Shown in pieces: positions 21,801-31,087 of a stretch of 64,000 nucleotides of DNA (the stretch's first letter is position 1; each line of letters starts with the position of its first letter). The stretch lies in assembly GCA_027924585.1 (NCBI GenBank), contig BSBM01000007.1, forward strand, positions 13,917,501 to 13,981,500. The letters run 5' to 3'. The stretch comes from Larix kaempferi. Its lineage: Eukaryota > Streptophyta > Pinopsida > Pinales > Pinaceae. Both the position numbers and the translations under genes were made by a program. The notes beneath the pieces are model-generated. The model worked only from the letters and a program-made list of their open reading frames with translations, was not told where the DNA came from and made no database searches.

Positions 21801-22138
21801 ACCATGTATCTGTATATGTATCAGGTGGATACATTGTATGATTAGGTGGATCATGTGAGGTGATATGTATCATGTATTTGTATCAGATAGATACATTGTA
21901 TGATCAGGTGGATCATGGATGATGATATGTATCAGGTAGATACGTGGTGTGCATCAAATGGATGCATTGATGATCAGGATGATCATGGATGACGAGCTTT
22001 AGGATGTTGCTCCAGATGACATGCAGCAGGACGTTGCAGTGATGATGATCAGGTTGATCATGGATACATCAGGATGATGTATGGTGAGTATCAGGTTGAT
22101 ACTCTATGGCCGTGGATCAGGTTGTGCAAGATGAGCAT

Positions 22139-22730
22139 GTAATCCGATGCCCTGGGAGGTTTGTAGATGGTCTTTCAAGGTTTTTCCTATGGCATGTAAT
22201 TCGGTGCCCTGGGACATCTGGCAAATGCTCTTTCGAGGTTTTGCTCTGGAAGGACATATAATTCGGTCCCCTGGGAGATCTGCAGATAGTCTTTCGAGGT
22301 TTTGCCTATGGCATGTAATTCGGTGCCCTAGGATATCTGGCAGATGCTCTTTCGAGGTTTTGTCCTATGGCATGTAATTTGTGCCCTGGGAGATTTCAGG
22401 TCGGAGTTGTGTACCCGTAACATCCTGAAATGCTCTTTCGACGTTTTGCCATGACCACATGTAATTTGTGCCCTGGGAGATTTTAGGTCGGAGTTGTGTA
22501 CCCGTAACATCCTGAGATGCTCTTGCTAGGTTTTGTGGTGACCACATGTAATTTGTGCCATGGGAGATCCTTCAGGTTGGAGTTGTGTACCCGTAACATC
22601 CTGGGATGCTCTTTCGAGGTTTTGTGGTGGGGTCACATGTAATAGCGCCCTGGGAGATCCTACAGGTTGGAGTTGTGTACCCGTAACATCCTGGGATGCT
22701 CTTTCAAGGTTTTGTGACGCACGTAATAAG
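22139..22730 (+). repeat. Tandem array II in Co1 3' region, two unit lengths
   Basis: Eight units start gtaat or ataat at 22139, 22196, 22258, 22315, 22374, 22461, 22548 and 22639, ending near 22723. The first four are 57-62 bp, the last four 84-91 bp. The longer ones contain an extra block with gttgtgtacccgtaacatcc. All share gccctggga and gctctttcgaggttttg-like parts. Confidence 0.9.
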
Positions 22731-22965
22731 TCCTGAGGATTCCACAGTATGGCCAGTGATGATGAAGACCTGCAGGTGGTGGGCCTACATCCAGTATGAA
22801 AACGTACTGGCTCTGTAGAACTTCCTATGACGAGTAGATTCAGAGATTGATTGAGATAGCAGCAGCAGTGACGATGATGATGACTCGATGACGATTATCC
22901 AGTGACGATGATCCAGAGAAGATGACTTGTGCTAGAAGAACTGTGCTGAGAAATACCTTCCTAGT

Positions 22966-22975
22966 TAAGAGGGAG
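22966..22975 (+). other. Polypurine tract of Co1
   Basis: TAAGAGGGAG immediately precedes the 3' LTR, the expected site of plus-strand priming. Confidence 0.85.
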
Positions 22976-23624
22976 TGTTGATGTATATGTAACTTTGGAA
23001 TGTATTTCACATATATGTATATTGTATTCCTATAGAGATGGTATTATTCCTCTATACGGAAGTGTCGTCATTTATATTGTAAGTGTCATAACTTATACTT
23101 GATGGGTTATTAGACCACCTTGTTGGGGTCGGCCCTATATAAGTCATGTGGGTCGAAGTGTTATTAGACCACCCTATTGGGGGTCGACCATGTGGGTCAA
23201 AGGGTTATTAGACCACCCTGTTGGGGGTCGACCCAGTCAGCATTATATTATGTGGTTAAGTTCGAGCCTACATGAGTTAGGTAAAAAGGAAAGTCAAGTC
23301 AAGTATAAATAGAGTGTGGGAGGCACTCTATTTACACACTCACTTCTCACTCATGCACTCAAGGAGGAGTGGCGCACTTATGGAGGAGGAGGATCTGCTG
23401 CTAGGTTGTGTCTATCTCTTATGGTTGGTTGTATCATTGCTCTATCTATCTCTGAGGAAGTTTTTGGGGTTTTTCACCTTTATGGTTTTCCCCAAGTAAA
23501 TATTTGTGTCTCTTGTGTGCTTGCATTATTGTCTCCATGATTGATATGCTGTAGATATGCTGTACATGTTGTTCTCTCAGTTAAGATCCTAGATCAGATT
23601 GAAGTAAAATATGAAAATTTAACA
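22976..23624 (+). repeat. 3' LTR of Co1
   Basis: 649 bp, same length as the 5' LTR, about nine substitutions between them and no length change seen. TATA box copy at 23304-23311. Followed by the second CATCG (23625-23629). Confidence 0.97.
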
Positions 23625-25266
23625 CATCGTGGCCTACTAATTTACATAAATTACAATATAGATTCTTTGGAGTTTGTACATATTTATGAAGTAAGTGACA
23701 TTCTTGTGGTCTATGACCTCTAGTTCTACAGATTTCACACCAAGGCCCCTGTGCCTGTGGTAAAGAATTAGGTGCTCCAGTTGCAATATACTCTATGAAA
23801 ACGGGACAATGGTCCTTTGAATGACCTTGCGCTTTACATTTTGTACACCAAATTTCTTCCTTAACATCCTTGCCTTTCTTAATATCGTGCACTTGCAAGG
23901 TTAAGTTTTCTAATTGGTTCTGCAACTGCGCAACATCGTTGCTTGTTCCGGCAATTGGTGAAGCTTCTAGTTTCATAGCCATCTCTAGAGCTTGTTCCTG
24001 AGTATTGAGATTCTGTTGCATAAGAGGAAGTCTAATGTGTGGGAGCAGCGCAACAATGAACCATTCCTTATGCTGCTGTGGTGCAAACTCAAAGCTTACT
24101 TGATCTATCAAGGCTTTGAACTTCTGGTCAAAGTCCCATACTGATTCTGTAGGTAACTGTTTAATGTCTTTGAGCTCTGTTATACATTGTGATTTTGATT
24201 TAGGTTTCTTAAATTCTCTAATCATAGCATTTCTTACATCAGCAAGCGTCCTATTCTGTGCTTCTGAGTATTTAATGAACCAAGTTAAGGCTCTTTCTCT
24301 TAGTGTGGTTGCTAACTGAACCAGTTTAACAACATCATCATTAATTTGCTTAATTGTCCAAATGGCTTCACATAGGAACCAGTGCTGCTCAGGGTCTTCT
24401 ATCCCTATTCCTCTAAAAGTTGGTAGCTTCATGTCATCACCCATCCTTCTTGTGCTAGGTTGAGGTGGAGGTGCTGTAACAGTGCTTCTAGGCTGGTTAA
24501 ATAAAGGTAGTGCTGAGGTACTAGAAGTACCGTGTGGGCTACTAGAAGGTGTTACTGCGGGGTTATACTGAGCTACGTCTGGCTTTTGCGGTGTAAAGGG
24601 GTGATAAGGGATGTGAGCACTTCCTTGTCTTTCTATATGACTTGCTCTAGGAACTTGGCTATCTTCTGGGCTAGACTCAAAAGAATGTTGGTCAAGGCCT
24701 AATTTATACCGTTTTCCACTACGAGTGCAACCAATAAGTTCAGGATCACTATCAGAATCTGCGGACATTACTTGTCTATGCTATTCATCGGAAGCTATGC
24801 ATAGTTTTGCTTTTTCATACAGAAGCATTTTAATCCATAAGTTCAGAGAATTTAAGAACTTACCTCTGGTTGCTTGGAAGAAACTCCTCTCAGCTTCACT
24901 GAAACTCTTTCTTGTATCTACTGCAAACTCAGTGATGAAACCTTCCAGTAGACTATTCAACCAAAAGTCTACTGCGCGGGACACAGAATTGTCTACCCGC
25001 TTCAAAATACTGACTAGCTCAGATGTCCAAGCGACAGGTCGCTCAACATGCACAGTGGGTCTAGTATCTGCTAACTTAGCTATCCAAGCATGCAACTCAA
25101 GTGCAAATGTGACAAAGAAAATTTCGTGAAGGTCAGTATAGATATACTTCTGCAACCAGTCTTCTGTCTGGAGCCTAGAGCTTTTGTTTTCTTATTCAAC
25201 GAACTCTGTAGCCTTTAAATCAAACCAGTCTTCAATTTCTTTAGCTGTAGGATTCCAGTAACACAT
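23625..25266 (-). pseudogene. Gy2 gag, N-terminal part
   Basis: ATG at 25266 lies just after the primer site and opens a frame shared with downstream gag-pol. In-frame stops are TAA near 25193 and TAG near 24781. The open piece from 24768 has a TRSGKRYKLG stretch, a Pro/Ser-rich linker, then the capsid domain (KLPTFRGIGIEDPEQHWFL through ALEMAMKLEAS, about 24440-23960). Two complete zinc knuckles follow (CTKCKAQGHSKDHC, CEICRTRGHRPQEC). A third begins with CNLC and is cut at 23625 by Co1; its His and last Cys lie at the other side (16638). Gag would package element RNA into virus-like particles. Confidence 0.85.
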
Positions 25267-25276
25267 TTGTTAGCTA

Positions 25277-25289
25277 AGCAACGGAACCC
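25277..25289 (-). other. Candidate primer-binding site of Gy2
   Basis: Two bases after the LTR end CCAACA (25292) the minus strand reads GGGTTCCGTTGC. Duplicated copies of the same junction nearby read TGGTTCCGTTGCC, so the functional form probably began with TGG. tRNA not identified. Confidence 0.5.
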
Positions 25290-25371
25290 TTTGTTGGATC
25301 CTTCTTTCTCTGGGTTTCGCCTCAATCTCGCGCGTCGCCGAAATAACAAGTCTCACAGTAACAAGTCACGA

Positions 25372-25537
25372 GGCAACGGAACCATTTGTTGGCTCAACAA
25401 CAGGCTTCAGAGCAACGGAAATGAAGTGATCAAAAAGTCATAAGGCAACGGAACCATTTGTTGGCTCAACAACAGGGTTCAGAGCAACGGAAATGAAGTG
25501 ATCAAAAAGTCATAAGGCAACGGAACCATTTGTTGGA
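25372..25537 (-). repeat. 72-bp tandem repeat duplicating the LTR/primer-site junction
   Basis: Nearly identical 72-bp copies start ggcaacgga at 25372 and 25444, with a partial third at 25516. Each contains ggaaccatttgttgg, i.e. primer site plus LTR end on the minus strand. A fourth, diverged junction is the one next to gag at 25281-25297. Confidence 0.9.
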
Positions 25538-26454
25538 TGCTTTTTGGACAGACCTAGGTTTTAATGAAGCGCAGCAACAAAACCCCTTGGCGCACTGGCC
25601 CTCTCGGCAACGAGCTGTGCAGCAGCTCGAGGTCTCACCCGAAGTGGCTATGGGGGGGCTAAGGAATGAGATTTCCTTAACCTAGGCGACACAAAGACTG
25701 TTCTTTCTCCCTCGACGATTCCTTAGAGCGGGCTGCCTGACTCTTCTTCAGACCCCTCGGCGTAGCTGCGCTGAACTCTCGCTCAACAGCCTAGTTGCGC
25801 AGCATCTCCGTTTCGGCGCACGGGGTGACTTATCCCTGCGTCGACGCTCTATATATATTTTCTGCCCGTGTGCCCAGCGCAGTATGTATTCCTCTATCGC
25901 TGCGGCGACAACGTTATACAGATTCTTCGACACTTAACGATTATAGTTACCAAGGAAGCTTCGAGAACGGACTCAACTTATTCATAAAGATAACGCAACA
26001 TTCATAGAAACATAGATAACAACTCAGACATGCATTCATGCGATCATTATCATAACAATAAGACGTAAAGAATGCACCTCCTCGGGAAACCACGTCCACG
26101 GGGAGTGTTTCATATATTAACTCAAATGGGACTTATACAATAATGCTGCGCACACAGCTGCAGCCTTAGATCTTTCCAGGAAACTCCACGCACACAGCTG
26201 GGAGCCCTTCTCTCGATCTAGTCTCTTCCTCCACAGAGATTACAATAGTTCAGACGTCGACTCAGACTGTCTGCAACTTGGGGATTAACTTCTCAGTTAT
26301 CCCAGCTCTGACTCTTCTCTTCTAACAACACAGTAGAAAACAATCCTCATACAAAATAACCAACCTACCAACTAGCTAGCTTATCTCAAACAGCTAACCT
26401 GCGTCTCAGCATCTAAAGGCTGGCTAACTGACTAACATCTAACTTTTGCAATTA

Positions 26455-26467
26455 GACATATATATAG
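26455..26467 (-). promoter_or_regulatory. Possible TATA motif of the Gy2 LTR
   Basis: The minus strand has CTATATATATG about 520 bases into the LTR. A second AT run at 25850-25860 (AAATATATAT) is an alternative. Neither is decisive. Confidence 0.3.
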
Positions 26468-26984
26468 GTGGCCATGACGGTCGCACCTTTACAATTTTGT
26501 GGGCCTTTCCCAACAGTAATCCCCAAAAACCCTAACCACGCACATGGCTAGGTGTACTGTAGGTGCCGCTTGCAGTCATGTCGCCGCTTCCTGCAGGTTC
26601 CGTGACTTCCGGCGCAGATTGCGGGTATGGGCGCCTTGTCCTTCGCCTTCAATGCTCTGGTCCGTTGCTCCTCCTTGATCTGAGAAACCATAACTTCTGT
26701 ACTTAGCCTTAAATGAGGGTAGCTGAGCCCTCTACTCCATCGCTTCATTTATTATGGTAGCTGAGCTTTCTATTCAGCCACATTCATTCTTCTATGACAT
26801 TCCCGTGAGCTCCGCGAGTTCCAGTCCGTAATCCGCGTCGAGCTCATCCATCTGGCACCGTACTGCGCACCGTTTCCTTCTTCCCAAATTTGGTGTTTAT
26901 TCAAAATTAACACTTTCCCTTCAATACTTGTGCTCTTTCCTCAAAATTCACAGCTTTACCATAGCTGCGGCCTAGGCTCCAACA

Positions 26985-27520
26985 CATATCCTCAAGGATT
27001 TGGTTTACTTGTTCCATCTGTCTGTCGGTTTGGGGATGGTACGCGGTACTGAACTCTAGTTGTGTCTCCAAACCAGAGAACAATTCCCTCTAGAAGTAGC
27101 TAGTGAATTTTATGTCTCGATCGGAAATGACTGCCTTGGATATCCCATGCAATTGAAAGATCTCCTTTAGGAAGATGTATGCGATGTGAACAACCTTGTA
27201 GGTAGACTTCACCGGTATAAAATGTGCTCCTTTTTATAATTTGTCCACTACTACAAAGATGGAGTCATTCTGTCTCTTACTCTTGGGTAACCCTGTGATG
27301 AAATACATACTAATAACCTCCCACTTCCACTTTGGAATGGGTAATGGTTGTAGTTAAGGGTGTTGGTGTTCTGCCTTAACCAGTTTACACTCCTGGCACT
27401 TAGCAATGAATAAAGCTATGTCAGCTTTCAGTTTAGGCCAAAAGAAGTGTTTCTTCACTGCCAATATCATTTTTTGATATCCCAGATGTCTCGAATAGGG
27501 TTTCTGATGGAATTCTGTGA
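26985..27520 (-). pseudogene. Gy3 integrase, truncated by the Gy2 insertion
   Basis: The zinc-binding region ([22 protein letters not shown]) ends the long pol ORF at 27354. Beyond this stop the same frame gives the catalytic core: VVVDKL, VISDRDIKF, then STAYHPQTDRQMEQVNQ. These carry the D-D-E residues. Further stops lie near 27236 and 27090. The frame is cut after LEDM at 26985 by the Gy2 LTR. Confidence 0.85.
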
Positions 27521-29162
27521 AGATGTTAGGTCTAATGTCTCCGCTTTCTAGAACATAAAGTCTCTCTTTTGACCATAGCAGTCCCAATTCGTCTATCTTA
27601 TACTCTTTTTGTTGTTGGAAAAACCTATCCTCCTGGATCTTTTTAAGGATCTCGACATAGAATCGGTCACTCCGACATGTCGTTCTAATCCTGTGGTGCA
27701 AATATGAGTTGGTTTGACTCACTCTTACCTCATATAACATATGAGCCCGTCGACTTAAAGCATCGACGATCTTGTTCTCCTTTCCCTTTATGTGCTTTAG
27801 CTCAAAGTGGTACTCACTAAGGAAAGCTAGCCACCTCGCTTGTCTGGTGTTTAGGTCAGGTTGGTCAAATAAGTACTTTAGACTCATGTTGTTCGTCTTT
27901 AATAGGAACTTCTTTCCCATAAGGTAGTGCCTCCACATCTTCAAGGCGTGGATAATGGAGACTAGTTCAAGATCGTGTGTGGGGTAGTTCTGCTCGTGTT
28001 CCTTCAACTTCCTTGACTCATAATAGATAGCGAAGTCATTTTGCATAACGACTCCACCGATCCCTTCCTTAATTGCATCTGTGCAAACCACGAAGTCCCC
28101 ATCGAGGTCATCTATCCGTACGAGGGGTGCACTAGTCAAAAGTTGCTTTAACTTTTGGAAACTTTCCTCGCATTTTTTCTTCCAAATAAATTTGGTTGTC
28201 TTCTTCTGCAAGGCTGTCATGGGACACACAATTCGTGAGAAGTTCTCAATGAACTTCTGATAGTACCCAACTAACCCTAAGAATGATCTTATGTCAGTTA
28301 CGCACGTGGGGGTAGGCCATTCCTCTATGGCTTTAATCTTCTCGGGGTCGACTGCTATCCCATTCTCCGAAATGATGTGCCCTAGGTACTGTATCTGGGG
28401 TTTGTAGAAATCACACTTGCTAAACTTAGTGTACAATTGATGTTCTCGTAGTACCTGTAACACTATCCGGAGATGTTCTTTGTGTTCTTCTTCATTCTTG
28501 GAGTAGATCAGAATGTCGTCAATGAAGACTAGAACGAACTTGTCTAGGTATTTAATAAAGATGTTCATCATGCACATAAAGTTGGCAGGTGCATTAGTCA
28601 GACTGAAAGGCATTACCACAAACTCATAATGGCCGTATCGGGTTCAAAACGCGGTCTTGCTGATGTCTTCATCACGGATTCTCATGTGATGATATCTGTA
28701 TTGTAAGTCGATCTTTGAGAAGATCTTCTCTCCTCCGACTTGATCAAACAAGTCATCAATTCTAGGGAGTGGGTAACGGCTCTTGATGGTCAACTTGTTG
28801 AGTTGGTGGTAATCGATGCACATCCGCATCGTCCCGTCCTTCTTTTTGACAAAGAGTATTGGTGTTCCCCAGGGAGACACACTTGATCGGATATAACCTT
28901 TCTCAATCAACTCTTGTAACTGAAGCTTGAGTTCCACCAATTCGGGTGGACTCATGCAGTAAGGGGCTTTGGAAACTGGTACGAACCCGGGTGTTAGCTC
29001 TATGGAGAAGTATAGGTCTCGTTTGGGCGGTAGCCCAGGTATTTCCTCGGGAAATACATCCTTGAATTCTACAGGGATTGGGAAGTCTTTGATCTTCTGT
29101 TCCCTATTTGCTTCTACAGTTCGAATGTTGACTGCAAAGAGTTTACAACCTTTCTTATGCAT
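27354..29162 (-). pseudogene. Gy3 reverse transcriptase and RNase H
   Basis: Two ORFs in one frame (29162-28644 and 28619-27354) separated by a single TGA just before the RT palm (motif [14 protein letters not shown]). RT N-terminus has [15 protein letters not shown] and [15 protein letters not shown]; the active site is FIDD at about 28530. RNase H begins [16 protein letters not shown], retaining its first Asp, and continues through [11 protein letters not shown], where the usual TDH Asp is Asn. It ends in the integrase zinc finger. The TGA fits a CGA-to-TGA change. The 5' boundary at 29162 marks a frameshift relative to the protease. Confidence 0.9.
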
Positions 29163-29560
29163 TTCTTTGCTTGTAAGAAAAATATTTGTCTTACGGAAAC
29201 TTTCTTAGGGATACCTTGAATGGTTTTTTGATTCCCTTGGTTATCCGTGCATAGCATTGATTTGTTCAAGCAGTCAAGTAGGGCATGATGTTCTTTTAAC
29301 CAATCCATGCCTATTAGTATGTCATAAGAACCTAGTGGTAATATATTCAAATATACCTTGGTTGGGAACCCGTTTAAATCTACTTCACAAGTTCTAACTT
29401 GTTCGAAGACTTTCCACTTGGTACCGATGGCTAGTTGTACTAGCCATAGTTTCTCGTGAGTCTCTCGGTTTAACTTACAAGTACTTACTATCTTAGGGGA
29501 GACATAACTTCGGCATGCACCGAGATCTATTAAAACTGAGATGGCTATGCTTGAGATCTT
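29114..29560 (-). pseudogene. Gy3 aspartic protease region
   Basis: The minus strand gives VLIDLGACRSYVSP near 29540, with the catalytic Asp kept and the usual Ser replaced by Leu. NILPLGSYDILIGMDWL follows near 29345-29300. The open part 29350-29114 is one frame off the following RT ORF, so a frameshift lies near 29115-29160. Confidence 0.8.
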
Positions 29561-29599
29561 ACCCTCAATTTAAACCATAGTGGCCTGGTGATCTGCTTG

Positions 29600-30904
29600 T
29601 CGGCCATCAAGTGCGGCATAAATTATTGGTGTTCTTTCCATGTCCCCTACGGTTGGGTTTGCTTGGACATTGTGTAAATCTCCGTCCGTCTTGTTGGGGC
29701 AATCTCTGAAGTAGTGGGGCCCTTGAAATTTCCAACAAGTAATGGTTGGTGGGGAAGCCTTTGCTCCCTTGTTGAAAGCTGGTCTGTTGGCATGCGGTGG
29801 GGGTGCATTTGGTTGTGCTTGAGGTCAGTTGAAGCCTCTGTTGGGAGGGAAACTATTGTTTTGTTTCCGGTAAGGTGGTGGTCTAAAACATGGTCTTCAG
29901 TTGTGTGAAAAGGTTCTGAACCTATTTTTGTTTCTGTTTATGTTATCATTCCTTGGCTGTCCATGTTCATAGCAGAGTCTTGCCTTGTGTGAAGTCACGT
30001 CTAGGGTTTTGGGCATGTCAAATTAGATCTTCTCTCTAAAATTTGGTGGTAGGCATCCCAAGAATTGTTGTATCTTGACTTTTTCATCCTTTATGTAAGG
30101 AACATAATGCAGAAGATCCGAAAATCTGTTGATCTAATGCAACAGATCCAAAAATATATTGATGAAAGCTTCCATAGTTAGGGAGCCCATTTTTAGTTCG
30201 TGGAATTCTTTGATCTTTTTGTCAAAGAATCTTTCAAACATGTATTTGTATTGAAATAGTTTGCTGAAAGCATTCCAGTTTATGTCTCTCACTTCCTACC
30301 CTTTGGTGTGTTTCAAGTCTTTCCACCATATGGCCGATTTACCATTTAAGTTGTAAATGGCCAGTCGGGATTGCATTTCACTGGAATAGTTGTGGACTTT
30401 GAAATACTTGTTCATCCCTAACAACCACTCCTCAGCTTTTTCCCCGGTATTTATCTCTCCATCATACGTTGGGGTTTTGATTTTCCTGAATTCTCCTTGT
30501 AAACTGTCATCATTCTTCCTCTTTTTCTTGAAGGGGAAGGTGAGTCATCCTCATTGGAGGAGATTTTACAGTCTTCTTCCATATAATCAGGTATGTTTTC
30601 TTCATGCATATCCCCTTTAGGACTGATGGATATTTTTGTGTGATAGTTGTTTTCCTTGGTTTTGTTGGCTGATTGGGTGGATTGTCCATGGGACCTTGCC
30701 TCTGTTAAGATCGAAAGTAGAGCTTTTTTTTATGGCTTGCTGTTCCTGTATTTCCTGCATATTATCATCCTTAAAAATCTGCAACTCATTTTGCAGCTGC
30801 TGTACTGATTTCATTAAATCTGAGTTTAATTCCACCACGATCTCTTACTCTAGTGGTGGAGAGTTCAAATTTCCATGTATGCTGTTGTCTTTTTCTGTAT
30901 TCAT
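29600..30904 (-). pseudogene. Gy3 gag, heavily decayed
   Basis: A start codon at 30904 opens a frame that soon meets a stop; the continuation (30838-30617) is a coiled-coil-like Gln/Leu-rich stretch (SVQQLQNELQIFKDD). Capsid-like sequence is readable in pieces between 30450 and 29990. A zinc knuckle lies near 29730 (CWKFQGPHYFRDC), with the second Cys replaced by Phe. No intact frame remains. Confidence 0.65.
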
Positions 30905-31075
30905 ACTCAGACTGTGATTGTACCTGCAATGTCGTATCAATGTTAAGAACGGAAATTTGTTAGTTCATGTACACATATAAAAGAAAATTATAAATGTATG
31001 TTTTTGATTTATAAGTATATGCAACAGATGTTTCTCCTGTGATGAGCCCAATAGGTCACTTAGTATTGTAGCTGT

Positions 31076-31087
31076 GCTCTGATACCA
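31076..31087 (-). other. Primer-binding site of Gy3 (tRNA-iMet)
   Basis: The minus strand reads TGGTATCAGAGC, a perfect plant initiator-methionine primer site, two bases after the LTR end at 31090. Confidence 0.95.

Larger units (their letters stand above)
16639..23624 (+). mobile_element. Co1: complete but defective Ty1/copia retrotransposon, 6986 bp
   Basis: Both 649-bp LTRs begin TGTT and end AACA. A perfect tRNA-iMet primer site follows the first, a purine tract precedes the second, and CATCG flanks both sides. By eye the LTRs differ at about nine positions (around 1.4%), so insertion is fairly recent. The inside is defective: a 2.9-kb leader without gag, protease or integrase, an RT with an internal deletion, an RNase H, and a 1.5-kb 3' region made largely of tandem repeats. 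It must have been mobilised by a related autonomous copy. Confidence 0.97.
8943..26984 (-). mobile_element. Gy2: Ty3/gypsy element, split by Co1 and truncated or interrupted by Gy1
   Basis: Minus-strand order is 5' LTR (26984-25292), primer site, gag (25266-23625, then 16638-15837 after the copia insertion), protease, a capsid-like domain, RT/RNase H, integrase, and a downstream extra ORF (10868-8943). All gag-pol pieces fall in one frame once the copia element and its target duplication are subtracted. They are broken only by stop codons; I found no frameshift. No second RNase H was seen. It belongs to the non-chromovirus Athila/Tat side of Ty3/gypsy. It lies inside the Gy3 integrase, candidate target duplication catat (26985-26989). 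Its 3' LTR is not in the window, consistent with Gy1 having inserted into it. Confidence 0.8.
25292..26984 (-). repeat. 5' LTR of Gy2, about 1.7 kb
   Basis: Minus strand starts TGTTGGAGCC at 26984 and ends ATCCAACA at 25292. The outer boundary interrupts the Gy3 integrase frame exactly after LEDM, which fixes it well. The inner end is blurred by repeats of the LTR/primer-site junction (25372-25537). The partner LTR is outside the window. Confidence 0.75.

Noticed and set aside
21480-21845. 121-codon ORF after Co1 RNase H
   Set aside because: Encodes only the tandem repeat of array I; no start context and no relation to known envelope or gag proteins.
22139-22730. CRISPR-like direct repeats
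   Set aside because: Units are contiguous and diverged with no unique spacers, in a plant retrotransposon.
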